From Diploptera punctata (taxonomy: Eukaryota > Arthropoda > Insecta > Blattodea > Blaberidae), in the NCBI GenBank assembly GCA_030220185.1, contig JASPKZ010002332.1, positions 806,001 through 870,000 on the forward strand: a stretch of DNA of 64,000 bases, written 5' to 3'. The position numbers and the translations under genes were made by a program. Shown here piece by piece: positions 25,260-36,855 of the stretch (the stretch's first letter is position 1; every line of letters begins with the position of its first letter). Under the pieces are notes generated by a model that did no database searches, was not told where the DNA came from, and worked only from the letters and a program-made list of their open reading frames with translations.

Positions 25260-26590
25260 TCTCTTAACTTTAAAATGTAAATTTACAGTGTAACTTATAA
25301 TGTCATTTCATATTTCCTAGAATCTGGAATGATTAGGTGCATTATTTGAATTTAAGATTCGCAGATAATCATCCTGCACATTCTTTATGCCAGCCACAAG
25401 ACATTTGGACGAACCAATGTAAAACTATTGCTAATACAAGGATGGGATGTACCTTTAACTATAACTTCATCAAATTTTACGCCAAACAATATCTACTAAT
25501 GTGGGAGATTATTTTTTATTTACATTTATAAATTCCTACAAAATCTCTCATTTTGAAAATTTACGCCAAACAATATCTACTTATGTGGGGTGATAATTTA
25601 TTTTAAGTTACATCTCTGTATTACATTTCCAGAAAACTTCCCATTTTTAAGATCACAATTACAGCAGATGTGCCATGTGTTGAGTTAATTACCAATGTGA
25701 AGATGAATGTGGTTACTACATTTGTATGACGATCCTATGAATTCTATTCAGTGTAAATTGATGTCTAGTGACAAAAAAATAAATAAATAAAATAAAAATA
25801 AAATGACAGCTGTACTCAGAAATTAGTTTCCGTGTAATATTTTTTTTTCTTTCTTCAAGAAATTTTTTAATGAATATAAAAAAAATATAGTCATTTTGTT
25901 TGATACATACATAATCTGCATTGTGTTAATCATTTCAAACTCTTGTTTAAATATTAAGTTTATATTCAGTTGACATAATATTTTGGAAACATAATTTTTC
26001 GAAATAAATTTTATGCCAACGTTCTCTATTTTCCGTATTTCTAATTCATAATACCTTTCTTTGGATTTTTTTTGAAAATATTAATTTTATTCTTTGCTTT
26101 CAGAAGATAATTATTTTGCTAGAAACGTACATCAACGGTAAATTTATCCAACAATACTATGAAGTTGTCTGAAATTAGGTGTGGAAATAAGACAGCAAAT
26201 GATCTCTTGATATTTGTTGATCAGAACAGCAAATCATGCTGCTTGCTTTGTCGAGTAAATTAATCCGAATGACTGGGCCATCTTGATCCTCGAGGGGGAT
26301 AAATATCGGAAACTTCGAGTGTTACTGGGACCCTTGTAATTTTATTACTGTTATTAACTTAAAATTTCTATCGATACATTTACAATATAGCGAAACATGT
26401 TACAATATTTTTATAATGTTCAGTTATATTTCAGGTTAAAATAACAGATCATGTGGAACAACAAGAAAGTAATTTTCATTATGTAGAAATTACAGAGAAG
26501 AACTTTGTATGTATTGTTCATGAATTATGCATCTTAGTTCCTACATTATGCCATATAAAAGATTGAATTTAGGAACTATTATTGACATAT
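25260..26590. other. AT-rich stretch with two further splice-bounded pieces
   Basis: 26104-26137 (acceptor tttgctttcag, donor g/gtaaat) and 26435-26565 (acceptor ttatatttcag, one open frame of 43 codons beginning V-K-I-T-D-H-V-E to a TGA) look like exons. The phases do not join cleanly. Nothing else is recognised. Confidence 0.25.
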
Positions 26591-26595
26591 ATAGT

Positions 26596-26776
26596 AAAAG
26601 ACACTATCGAGCCTGTAGGTTCATGGCCATATTGAAAATCTCTCCATACATCCTTATTTTAAGCTAATGTCTCCCAATCATATCTTGTATAATGTAATGA
26701 TGGTTAATATTATTCTCCCATTTCATTCTTGGCCTGCACACTGAGGTTTTTCAGTTTCATGCCATCTTTCATCCCC
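26596..26776 (-). mobile_element. LINE-A 3' end next to the tandem array
   Basis: This is the reverse complement of the LINE-A terminus ('ggttcatggcc' for A-M-N-L, then the L-R-E-V and W-E-N-N-I blocks). It runs directly into the first unit of the 134-bp array, so the array began within this LINE copy. Confidence 0.7.
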
Positions 26777-28249
26777 ATTAGTGCCACATGTCCTGCCCAT
26801 CGCAGTCTACGAGCCTTAACTGTTCTTATTACATCTGATTTTCTATAAAGATCATGTAGCTCACTAATAAGCAGTCTTCTCTATTTGACTCTCTGTTCAT
26901 CTCTATCCCCATTAGTGGCCACATGTCCTGCCCATCGCAGTCTACGAGCCTTAACTGTTCTTATTACATCTGATTTTCTATAAAGATCATGTAGCTCACT
27001 AATAAGCAGTCTTCTCTATTTGACTCTCTGTTCATCTCTATCCCCATTAGTGCCACATGTCCTGCCCATCGCAGTCTACGAGCCTTAACTGTTCTTATTA
27101 CATCTGATTTTCTATAAAGATCATGTAGCTCACTAATAAGCAGTCTTCTCTATTTGACTCTCTGTTCATCTCTATCCCCATTAGTGGCACATGTCCTGCC
27201 CATCGCAGTCTACGAGCCTTAACTGTTCTTATTACATCTGATTTTCTATAAAGATCATGTAGCTCACTAATAAGCAGTCTTCTCTATTTGACTCTCTGTT
27301 CATCTCTATCCCCATTAGTGGCACATGTCCTGCCCATCGCAGTCTACGAGCCTTAACTGTTCTTATTACATCTGATTTTCTATAAAGATCATGTAGCTCA
27401 CTAATAAGCAGTCTTCTCTATTTGACTCTCTGTTCATCTCTATCCCCATTAGTGGCACATGTCCTGCCCATCGCAGTCTACGAGCCTTAACTGTTCTTAT
27501 TACATCTGATTTTCTATAAAGATCATGTAGCTCACTAATAAGCAGTCTTCTCTATTTGACTCTCTGTTCATCTCTATCCCCATTAGTGGCACATGTCCTG
27601 CCCATCGCAGTCTACGAGCCTTAACTGTTCTTATTACATCTGATTTTCTATAAAGATCATGTAGCTCACTAATAAGCAGTCTTCTCTATTTGACTCTCTG
27701 TTCATCTCTATCCCCATTAGTGGCACATGTCCTGCCCATCGCAGTCTACGAGCCTTAACTGTTCTTATTACATCTGATTTTCTATAAAGATCATGTAGCT
27801 CACTAATAAATAAGCAGTCTTCTCTATTTGACTCTCTGTTCATCTCTATCCCCATTAGTGGCACATGTCCTGCCCATCGCAGTCTACGAGCCTTAACTGT
27901 TCTTATTACATCTGATTTTCTATAAAGATCATGTAGCTCACTAATAAGCAGTCTTCTCTATTTGACTCTCTGTTCATCTCTATCCCCATTAGTGGCACAT
28001 GTCCTGCCCATCGCAGTCTACGAGCCTTAACTGTTCTTATTACATCTGATTTTCTATAAAGATCATGTAGCTCACTAATAAGCAGTCTTCTCTATTTGAC
28101 TCTCTGTTCATCTCTATCCCCATTAGTGGCACATGTCCTGCCCATCGCAGTCTACGAGCCTTAACTGTTCTTATTACATCTGATTTTCTATAAAGATCAT
28201 GTAGCTCACTAATAAGCAGTCTTCTCTATTTGACTCTCTGTTCATCTCT
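26777..28249. repeat. 134-bp tandem array, 11 units, derived from LINE-A coding sequence
   Basis: Unit starts ('attagtg') fall at 26777, 26911, 27046, 27180, 27314, 27448, 27582, 27716, 27854, 27988 and 28122. The last unit lacks its final few bases. Units look identical except for one extra base in the second, single-base G/C differences in 'gtggcac' and a 4-bp duplication in the eighth. On the minus strand each unit encodes the LINE-A E-L-H-D-L-Y-R-K-S-D and R-R-L-R-W-A-G-H-V blocks. 134 is not a multiple of three, so the frame shifts at every unit. The 76-codon frame at 27634-27864 is a by-product. Confidence 0.95.
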
Positions 28250-28289
28250 CTTTGACCCAATTTTTTCTTTGAACTTTATCTCAAATACT

Positions 28290-28730
28290 CATAATCTCAT
28301 CACCATCATCATAGTACATTCACGAATTTAGGCCATTTGTTGACCTGTTTCGGCCTCAAGAGAAACACCATCCAAAATCTTTTGAGTGGACGTCTGGTCT
28401 TCTTCTTCCTGCAGGTTGATATCTTAACACTTGTTTGGGTATCCTGTGATTTTCCATTCGATGAACATGTTGCATCCATCTTGACTTATAATCAGAAATT
28501 TTGTTTTCTAAAGGTTCCATGTGTAATTCTTCTATATCATATATATCTTCTCATAATCTCTTCTCCTTTTTGAAAGTAAGAATCTATGTTTCGCATCCAT
28601 ATAACATAAATCGAACAATAACAGTTTTGTATATTTTCAGTTTAATCCACTATTATGTATGTCCTAACATTCCATGTTCCAAGAAACATGTTCCTGTGTT
28701 TGAGCTTTTGCCATGGATTCCCTGAAGTAA
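28290..28730 (-). mobile_element. LINE-E-type 3' end with GAT tail
   Basis: Minus-strand reading gives broken C-terminal tail blocks (M-F-I-E-W-K-I-T-G-Y, E-E-E-D-Q-T-S-T-Q-K-I-L-D-G) and ends in a GAT-rich tail near 28303-28316. The terminal 'ggccatttgttgacctgtttcggcctc' region parallels the 3' end at 57046-57075. No RT domain remains. Confidence 0.5.
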
Positions 28731-29149
28731 TCCCCGCCTGCAGAACCCAATGAGAGACTATTTTACCTCTGGAAAATTTTCCCCATTTTTTGACGGCTGC
28801 ATTTTTATGGTGAAAGATCATAATTTTTCGACCTTTGTCTGACTTATCACATTCTAATGCTTTAAATAAGCATGAGTTTAAAGATAAAAAAAGCTACACC
28901 CGTCAACTCCAAAGATAAAGTCTTATTACTGATCATAATACTGTCTTAAAACATAAATATAATATATTTTTTTTCAAATCATATTCACAATAAATGCAAA
29001 GAGAAGTCATTTTATCATGAACCTCGTGATTATAAAAATATGTTGAAAATCCCTGTGAAGTAGGTAATTAATATTTAAAATAAACCTCATAGTGATATTC
29101 CCTACAATAGTTCAGAAGGTAAATAATATTTAAATTTACTAATGTTTTA
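28731..29149. other. Intergenic, nothing recognised
   Basis: No supported feature. Confidence 0.4.
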
Positions 29150-30000
29150 AAATATGACTAATTTGCAAATTAACCGACCTCAATTTGATCTTCTCTTATT
29201 TTTTAATATCAATGATCTAAATAAGCATATTAGAAACCCTTACAAACAAAAATCTTACTTTTTTGCAGTTGTTGTTATGTGGATCCCCAAACCAAAAAAT
29301 CAAAGCCAACAATTAATTACCACAGCCCGACAATCACTAATAAAATTAGAGAATTGGACATCCCCAAACTTATTGAATAACACATAGAAGACAAATTACA
29401 ATTATTTTCATTAAGAGAGAAACCGCTACCTGTCACTCTGAAATTAGAAGGAGAATTATTAACTGAAACGCATGAAGCAAAATATCTAGGAATGTTCACA
29501 CATAGGAATACGTTATATGGACAGCTAATGACAAATGAGGCAAATTTTGAAGAAGTGGCTGAATTCAAATGCCTGGGAGCAATAATCACAAATAGGAATG
29601 AGATGCACAAAGAAATTAAACATAGGTTAAATTCTGGAAATGCGTGCTATTATGGATTACATCCCAACTCCCTTTCAAAAAAAGTTAAACTGAAAATATA
29701 TAAAATTGTTATTCTACCTGTTATATTATATGTCTGCGAAACATGGACTCTTACTTTAAGGGAGCAAAGGCGATTACGAGTATTTGAGAATAAAGCTCTT
29801 AGGGGAAAAAAATGGACCAAAGAGAGATGGATGACAGTGAATGGAGAATATTATACAACAGTGAACTACGTGGTGTTTAAAGGAAACAAAATATAATTAG
29901 AACAATTAAGTCTCTTAGACTGCGAATGGCAGGACATGTCACACGATTGGGGAATGAAAGAACTGCATGGAAGCTTCTTGTAGAAAAACCAGTATGGATT
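29150..30000 (+). mobile_element. Chimeric LINE remnant: Jockey-type RT joined to LINE-A thumb
   Basis: The first part (29150-29490) encodes an RT piece with W-I-P-K-P-K-N-Q-S-Q-Q-L, then L-P-V-T-L-K-L-E-G and E-A-K-Y-L-G-M, the Jockey-type palm-thumb order. From 29490 (frame 29492-29896) it is LINE-A: F-T-H-R-N-T-L-Y, E-F-K-C-L-G-A-I-I, P-V-I-L-Y-V-C-E-T-W-T-L-T-L-R-E-Q-R-R-L. It ends abruptly near 30000 before the LINE-A tail. Stops and frameshifts are present. Confidence 0.6.
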
Positions 30001-30430
30001 GTTGTTGTTATTTATCCCATGGTTAAAACATGATTAAATCCACGATTTTATTCGTTTTAATGTGTTTTTTAATGACAGACAGTGGATCCATGTATAGTTC
30101 TCTAATGCAATTATGGATGTGTATCGCAAGACAACGTAATGCACGAACTTGGAGCAATTTGGAAAATGTTTTATTTCTGCAATGAATTTAACGTTTCAGA
30201 AGTATACTCATGAGTCTGGTAATAGTTCTTCCTTCCTGCCGATACTAGTATCCAGTTTCAGGGCCTGGTCAGACTGTTGTCCTTTGTAGACTACCAATCG
30301 TGAGTGGCTGCGGTTTTGCAAGAATTATTCTCGTGCTTAAAAATTAGAATAAGTTTCACCAAATGGTAATTCGTCCAGCTGGTAGATCACAGTATTGCAG
30401 TTTTACTTCGCTAGATGTAAATAATTACGT
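30001..30430. other. Intergenic, nothing recognised
   Basis: No supported feature. Confidence 0.4.
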
Positions 30431-30431
30431 T

Positions 30432-31160
30432 GACTATTTAACTCATGTCCCAAATGGGAGTCAATGACCAATCACGTTACAATGATTTTTGATTTACAAC
30501 CAATCACAGTCGTGTCTGCCTAGAATTTACCAACTAAAGTTTATCATAATAAAGAAATTACCTCCTTTTTAACATTCTGAATAGGTCATAGCATTATTTT
30601 GCAGTGACTGACTCACTAAGAAATACGGCTACCAGATTGTATATATAGTGCATAAATGTCAACACATACCGCATGCGGGAGTTAATATAAAAACATTGAT
30701 TATACCACCAATAAAAGAAACCACTGTCTGCACTTTCTTAAATGTATTTTTTCCCAGAAAAATAATTGTCATATTTACATCATAGGACATGAGAAATGAA
30801 TTAATATACAGTTTGATGTGTTTCATTTTTTCTCCACTAGAGAGCATTCTTACAATATTGCGTTCCTTTGGCAATAAATAGTATGATCTGGTTGCAGTGA
30901 TAAACAAAAGAAGCAGATGAAGCGTACCTATCGTTTCTCATTTGTTTTCAAACATCGCCGTTTACATTAAATATATAAATATTTTAAAATAACTATAGTT
31001 AAATAATGATTTGTGGTAAAACAGCTTAATTTTATTCGTTAAATAGTCCTAACAAATGCTACTCTTGATTTCCAATTCTCTAGATAAATTCACTCCTCAC
31101 TTCGTGAGTCGTGAATTTATCGATAATTTGGAAATCACTCGTGGCATTACTTATGATAAT
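30432..31160 (-). mobile_element. Foldback family FB, copy 1 (inverted, with extended hairpin)
   Basis: This matches 44247-44840, 48401-48998 and 59540-60219 in reverse orientation: 'gactatttaactcatg' at one end, 'ccaatcac' pairs, a 'tgcactttctta' block, and at the other end a hairpin formed by 'tgatttccaa' and 'ttggaaatca'. Here the hairpin loop holds a second nested palindrome ('gataaattcac' against 'gtgaatttatc') that the other copies lack. There is no coding capacity. Confidence 0.65.
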
Positions 31161-32132
31161 TTTAGAGATGATGATATGTAAAGGTCAAACATTATCTTAT
31201 CTATTTTTGTTTCGTATTGCAAGGTTTATGAACTTCCATGTTAGTTTAAGCAGCTAGCATTAGGCTAACAGAAGCATTATTCCAGGTAAATATTAAACAT
31301 AAGTTTACAAGATGTGTATACCGGTACTTATTTTGCATATACCATACACATACAATGCTTACTCTATCATTTTGAAATATTAATTTTATTAGAATTTCTA
31401 CATAGGTATTGTTTATAAGATTTCTAATAGCTTTCCTCTTTTTTATAGACATACAACTTATGGAAGCAACATGATATTCATCTTGTTTTTGTAGAAAATA
31501 TCTGTTTGTATTAATGAAAATTTGGGTTACTTAATTTTAGCACTTCTTAATTAAAAAAAATGCATACCGTAGCTTTAATGCATGTTTGCAAGTTGTGGCT
31601 TTTTTAAAAATCAAGATGGTGTACAAGTTTTTATGTTATTTTGCTTTTTTATCTCTTCTTCAAATTTTAGTGAGAATTTCAATGTTGTTTTTAAAATAAT
31701 AAAATATGGTGTATATTATATTGACTTTTTAAATGTGAGTTAGGTTATAAAGTAACTGCTTTTAAGTAGTCTTCAAACTTCTAATTTTCCTCTCTCCCAT
31801 TTCTATAGTAAAACAAGCCAAATTAGATTTTGGGCTGTTGTAGGGTTCACGTCGCAAAAAAAATTCAATTTAATATCTTATTCCACTGATGCACTAAACA
31901 CTTTTAAACACGTTTAAAACATCTTACATTTTGCAACACTTTTAAACACATTTTAAACATCTTCCAATGTTGCAACGATCTTTTTTTTATATTTATATAT
32001 TTACGTAAAACATGGTCGTGCTACATTGCTTACTTGCTACTCTCTGCTATTTTCCCTCCTCTTCCTATGTTGTTTCCAGCGTTGCCACCATCAACAACCC
32101 AAAATACTCCAGATGTTGCCAACATTATTTCA
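31161..32132. other. Intergenic AT-rich DNA
   Basis: Nothing recognised. A short degenerate repeat of 'acacttttaaacac' lies at 31897-31960. Confidence 0.4.
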
Positions 32133-32335
32133 ACGTTCCCTAGATTTCACCTACGTTAGAGTAATTGATTTGTGTTACAGTAATTGATTTAGGTTTGGTT
32201 AGCTTTTAGGTTCCTTGCTTTTTAAATGTGATTCCACGTTCCCTGGATTTCACCTACGTTAGAGTAATTGATTTGTGTTACAGTAATTGATTTAGGTTTG
32301 GTTAGCTTCTAGGTTCCTTGCTTTTTAAATGCGAT
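32133..32335. repeat. 103-bp tandem duplication
   Basis: Two direct copies start at 32133 and 32236 with 'acgttccct', share 'cacctacgttagagtaattg' and differ at only a few bases. It is a recent local duplication with no coding potential. Confidence 0.8.
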
Positions 32336-32439
32336 TTGATACGTAAAATAAATTACCTGTTCATATCTGTTATTCTATGAAAAATTCAAAATATCGGACG
32401 GTTACCACGTAAAATCATATTTCCACTAGTTAATTTCGT

Positions 32440-32610
32440 GTTAATTATACATTTTTAGACAAGTTTTGGGAATTTTGTGTCAATGTTGGTCATACTGATT
32501 TCACATACATATACCGCCAACTGCTGGAGGTTGAATTTATATATCTGGGATAATTGGAGCACTAGCGCATTGCGATTCTATAGAACTTAGAAGAATTTTC
32601 TTGCGACGCG
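32440..32610. repeat. Dispersed repeat, partner at 58440-58585
   Basis: 'caatgttggtcat', 'gcca.ctg.tgga', 'gcgcattgcg' and 'attctatagaactta' occur in the same order as 'aaatgttggtcat', 'gccatctggtgga', 'gcgcatgcgc' and 'attctagagaactta' in the partner. The repeat class is unknown. Confidence 0.45.
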
Positions 32611-32939
32611 AAGTGTAGCATATCCTAGATTTTGAATTATTTTCCAAATCATACAAAATCACAGATTGAATTAATATTAAATATGTAATGTGTCAGATAT
32701 GTTATGTAAATAGAAATGAGTATTGATAAACTTATGAATATAATTTTCTACACATAGATGGAACAGTAATATTCTTATCACATTTTAAATGATGATTGTT
32801 AATTATATTTAAAAAGCTTTACTTCTATATGACATTAAAAAATGGATAGAGACATAATTAAGATAGCATGTTTATAAATTATAATTACAATATGATTCCA
32901 GAGTTCCAATGATAGTAATGGTAGAAGCGCAGTCTGACT

Positions 32940-33352
32940 ATGAAGTTAAATCTAACAAGAGATGCCAACATCTACCTTGAAATTTCTCCTATAGAAGCGT
33001 TGTAATGTAACAAGGCCATGTCCAGAAAATTATCTGCTGTTTTTAAGACACATAAATCAAAGTCAGAATCTAGCAATTGTAAACCACTGTGCATAGCAGG
33101 TGGACTCCCTGCAAGACTTAGATCAGTGGGAAATAAGGTGGGTGCAGCGCGGACAGCAGGTAGTGAGGGCTAACCGACATATCCAGTGAGGGGTTGTATT
33201 ACTCTCTGTAGTTTAAATTATATATTTGGTGCTGGATTTTAATGACTTTCAGTTAAAAATGGCAGATAATTTTTTGGACATGGCCTTAGTACATCACAAT
33301 GCTTCTCTGGCAGAAATTTCAAGGCAGATTTCGTCAAGCAATTGTTGACAGT
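32940..33352. mobile_element. MITE with long terminal inverted repeats (copy 2)
   Basis: This is the same family as 16129-16543, sharing 'gctggattttaatg', 'ccttagtacatcacaa' and 'ttgacag' at the 3' end. The TIRs are more diverged here at the outer left end. It is non-coding. Confidence 0.6.
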
Positions 33353-33375
33353 TTCTTGTAAGCATTTTTAGTAGT

Positions 33376-33578
33376 TAATAGTAACTGGAGAACTTATTTT
33401 TAATGACTCACCTCAAACAATTTCAAATCTCTTTGATACCGACAGTTTCAGACAACATCTTGTCCTTCTTCCAGTGGAAGTCATGGCTGAAGACAAGATG
33501 TCTGAAACCGTCGGTATCAAAGAAATTTGAAATTATATGAGGTGAGTCGTTAAAAATATTTTCTCCACTCACTATTAA
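33376..33578. repeat. Imperfect long palindrome (about 95-bp arms)
   Basis: The left arm (from 'taatagtaactggag') and right arm (ending 'ctccactcactatta') are inverted copies with scattered mismatches. Inner parts match closely, for example 'tttgataccgac' against 'gtcggtatcaaa' and 'gacaacatcttgtc' against 'gacaagatgtc'. The loop is short and lies around 33470-33490. It could be a foldback element or an expressed hairpin. Confidence 0.75.
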
Positions 33579-34310
33579 TGATATAACCTCATAATGTTTA
33601 CTTCCCAACTTAATTTAATATTTTTTAGTAACTTCAACATGTGTATATTTCCGATTTATTTTTGGTATGTGATAAATTATAACTTCATTGTGTCACTTTC
33701 TATTATTATTTTATTTAAAATTTTCGAACAATTTTCAAATCATTGTTTATTTATTCACATGTGTCTTTCCATTCTTAATTAGAAAAATCAAAACTGTAGA
33801 TCTATCAACAGCATATGTAGAAAATTATCTAGAAATTTATTCTAATTTAATTCTCAGTACACAAACAATAGGCATTTAAAAATTCTTCTTCATCTAGTCT
33901 TGTGTCCCCATTCTGGTACTTTAGATTTAAAAGTGCAAAAGTGCGTTAATGTATATATATTTTATGAAAGAGCATAGAAAACCCCTGTCTCATAATAAAT
34001 TACAATCTTCTGAGAGTAAGCTGGAGCTAGAAAATAAATTGGATTATAATGTATACAAAGTCTCATATTATATTCATTACCCTCTTCTAAATTTTAAAAT
34101 TTACTGAAATAACATTATATTGTACTCATAAAAAGAAAAACATGTATAATTAGGCTATGCATATGCTAGTGATTTGTTGCAGTAGCTCAGATGATAGCTT
34201 GCCAGATTCCTAACAGATCTGAGTTTGACACTTGGCACGATTGGAAATTTCAATTATAACATTTTCAACCTTGGTTTGGAGACATGGTGTGTATAATTTT
34301 TAATTGTTAG
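33579..34310. other. AT-rich stretch with a degenerate tRNA-like head
   Basis: 34178-34245 contains 'gtagctcagatgatagct' and a degenerate B box 'gagtttgacact', so it may be an old SINE head. The short frames at 33594-33879 are AT-driven. Confidence 0.35.
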
Positions 34311-36164
34311 ACCATGGATGATATCTCTATCTCTATCTTCGGGTTTTACAGCTGCTGCCGTCTTCCCGTGCCAAACCTCCAAAGCTTACGGTCTTGAGCA
34401 TCTTCGATGATTAGCCCTCTAGCTTGCATTACTGTCTTCATGTTTTCTTCATGTTAACCTTGTCTCCCTCTTTCTTCTTTCTGTTCGGATGCCATTCATA
34501 TAGTTGCTTCGGCCACCGCTCATCTTCCATTCTTAAAACATGCCCTAACCACTTTAATTCCTTCTCCTCAATTCTTTCAATTATGCTTTCTTCTGCTTCC
34601 ATTATGTTTCTAATTTCTTTATTTGTGACATGTTCTAATTTAGACTTTCTGGCACTTCTGCGTAAATAATCAATTTCTAGAGCTATTAGTCTATTCTTAT
34701 AGTACTTATTGATTGTCCATACCTCACTTCCATACATTGCAACAGATTCCACCAATGTTTTACCAATATATTTTGTTGTGTCTTTCCAAATATGCTTATC
34801 CCCCATATGGAATTTAACGATGATATTATTTTGCTACTCAATTCAATTCTATGTTTTATGTTCTCTTTGCCTATACCTCCAATGTTATCCATAATTATTC
34901 CCAAATATTTGGTTTGTTTCACTTGCTTTATTTAGATTCCTTCTTCCAATATTAAATTTTCTCTTTCATTACTATTTATTGCCAGATATCTGTTTTTTGT
35001 AAATTTACTGTGAGACCCCATGATTCATATGTGTTTTTCAACCTTTTTATCATGAATTCCATATCAAATTTGTCTTGCGCTAAAACCAGTTGATCATCGG
35101 CAAATTGTAATGTCAGCAAAAATCTGTTGCCTATTGGGATCCCCCTACCTTTGCAGCTTTGTTTCCATTTCATTAATATAAATTCTACATAAATATTAAT
35201 AAAATTGGTGATAGACTGCACCCTTGTTTCAATCCCTTTGTGGTTTTTATAGGATTAGACATTCTATTTCCAATTTTAACATAAGCGGAGTTGTCTTTAT
35301 AGATTTGTTTAATAATTTCTATTAGGTTTCTATCAATATTGTATTTCTCCAATACTTCCCATAATTTGTTCCTGGGAATTGAGTCATAAGCTTTCTCTAA
35401 ATCTATCATTGTCAAATGGGTTTCTTCTCCAACTGCAGCCCGTTTTTCAATTAACTGTTGTATTGCAAATATATTGTCAACACATGACCTTCCTGGTCTG
35501 AATCCATTTTGATCTTCTCCTAATTTGTCTTTAATATCTTTTTGTAACTTTGTTTTTAATAACTTCGTAAATATTCTATATAATGTGTTATTTATACTTA
35601 GTCCTCTGTAGTTTTTTGCGTCTCTTCTATCGCCCTTCTTGTATATTGGTACAATGTAGCTTATTTTCCATTCATCAGGAATCTTCTGTATTGCAATGCA
35701 CTTATTAAACAAGTCCCTCAATCTACCTATTACATTTTTTGGGCCATATTTAATTAACTCATTGGGTATATTTCCCGGCCCTGGTGCCTTTTTATTCTTT
35801 AGGGTTGAATTTCTAATTCTATATCTAGTGTTCATTTCTATAGTTGGATTTTCTATTGTTTCCATAAACTCATTTATAGTTTCTGACAGTAAAGCTTTGT
35901 AATGTTTTTCTGCGTCTGATTTTACTAACAAATTTATCTTGCTGGATCCTTGGTTGGTTTTCAGTGTTTTTAGAAATCTCCATACTTCTGATGATTGTGC
36001 TCCTCCTATATAACTTTCTATTTCTTGGCATTTGCTTTTCCATAATTTGTTTTTTTCTTCTATCACTTTCCTTCTAAACTTTGGCGTTTGTTCTCTTGTA
36101 TTCTATCCAATTCTCTGTTGTTTTATTTGCCAACCATTCTAAGTATTCTAACCATGGATGATAT
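34311..36164 (-). mobile_element. LINE-B, 5'-truncated insertion with 14-bp TSD
   Basis: ACCATGGATGATAT lies at 34311-34324 and again at 36151-36164, and a short GATAGA-type tail follows the left one. In between, the minus strand encodes a long RT frame (35185-36066, 293 codons): A-P-G-P-G-N-I-P-N-E-L, I-P-D-E-W-K, Y-K-K-G-D-R-R-D, N-Y-R-G-L-S-I, F-R-P-G-R-S-C, M-I-D-L-E-K-A-Y-D-S-I-P and K-G-L-K-Q-G-C-S-L-S-P. After a frameshift come F-A-D-D-Q-L-V-L-A (34976-35221) and the thumb and tail (34438-34922, with K-W-L-G-H-V-L-R-M-E-D-E-R-W-P). It is truncated 5' of the RT, so no endonuclease is present. Few lesions and a perfect TSD make it one of the youngest LINEs here. Confidence 0.9.
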
Positions 36165-36189
36165 AATGATTAAATTCCAAAACCCTTTG

Positions 36190-36660
36190 CATCTTCTTCT
36201 TCTTCTTCACTTCATGGGCTAGGCAAAATGCCCTCTTCTGTCTCACAGTTGTTCTGTCCATCTTTTCACTGGCCTTCCTACATTTCTTGAATCTCTTGAC
36301 TTGTAGTTAAATGCTTCTTTTGGTAATCTTGTTACGTTCATTCTTTCTACATGTCTAAACCATTTTTCTCTATATTCTTCGATTTTATCATTCAATGGAT
36401 ATATATTTAACTCTGTTCTTATATCTTCATTCTTTATCCAATCCATTCTTGTGCAGCCTTTTGTTGTTCTAAGGAAGTTCATTTCTACGCTTTGTATTCT
36501 ACTTTGTAATTTTTTGGTCATTACCCAAATTTCACTCCCATAAAGCAATGCAGGAACTGCCAACGTTTTATAAAATTTCAGTCTAGTATCATTTCTTGTT
36601 TTGTTCTTTAATGTTCTATGTATAGTTCCACATATCAATTGAAATCTTGACAGTTTCACA
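36190..36660 (-). mobile_element. LINE-E C-terminal fragment
   Basis: A clean 138-codon minus-strand frame (36243-36659) encodes the RT thumb and tail: L-K-F-Y-K-T-L-A-V-P-A-L-L-Y-G-S-E-I-W, F-L-R-T-T-K-G-C-T, W-F-R-H-V-E-R-M and N-V-G-R-P-V-K-R-W. A GAA-type tail lies at 36190-36208. It is 5'-truncated and has no RT catalytic box. Confidence 0.75.
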
Positions 36661-36813
36661 TTTACGTCTCACCCTCTGCATTACATACATATTGAGAATA
36701 TACTGTTGATAGCGATTCATCTGTTGGATGGGGTTGTTAATCTTTTGGTTCAGTTGGTGCTTTCAAATGGAATAGGGTCCATGCCGGCACCAGGTTTCAT
36801 CTTCTTCCTTCTC

Positions 36814-36855
<42 letters not shown>
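36814..36855. repeat. (ATC)n microsatellite
   Basis: A pure trinucleotide tract of about 14 units. Confidence 0.9.

Noticed and set aside
27634..27864. 76-codon frame with an internal protein repeat
   Set aside because: The repeat unit is 134 bp, so the frame shifts each unit. It is LINE-derived satellite, not a repeat protein.
26777..28249. CRISPR-like array
   Set aside because: The repeats are contiguous, without unique spacers, and the genome is eukaryotic.
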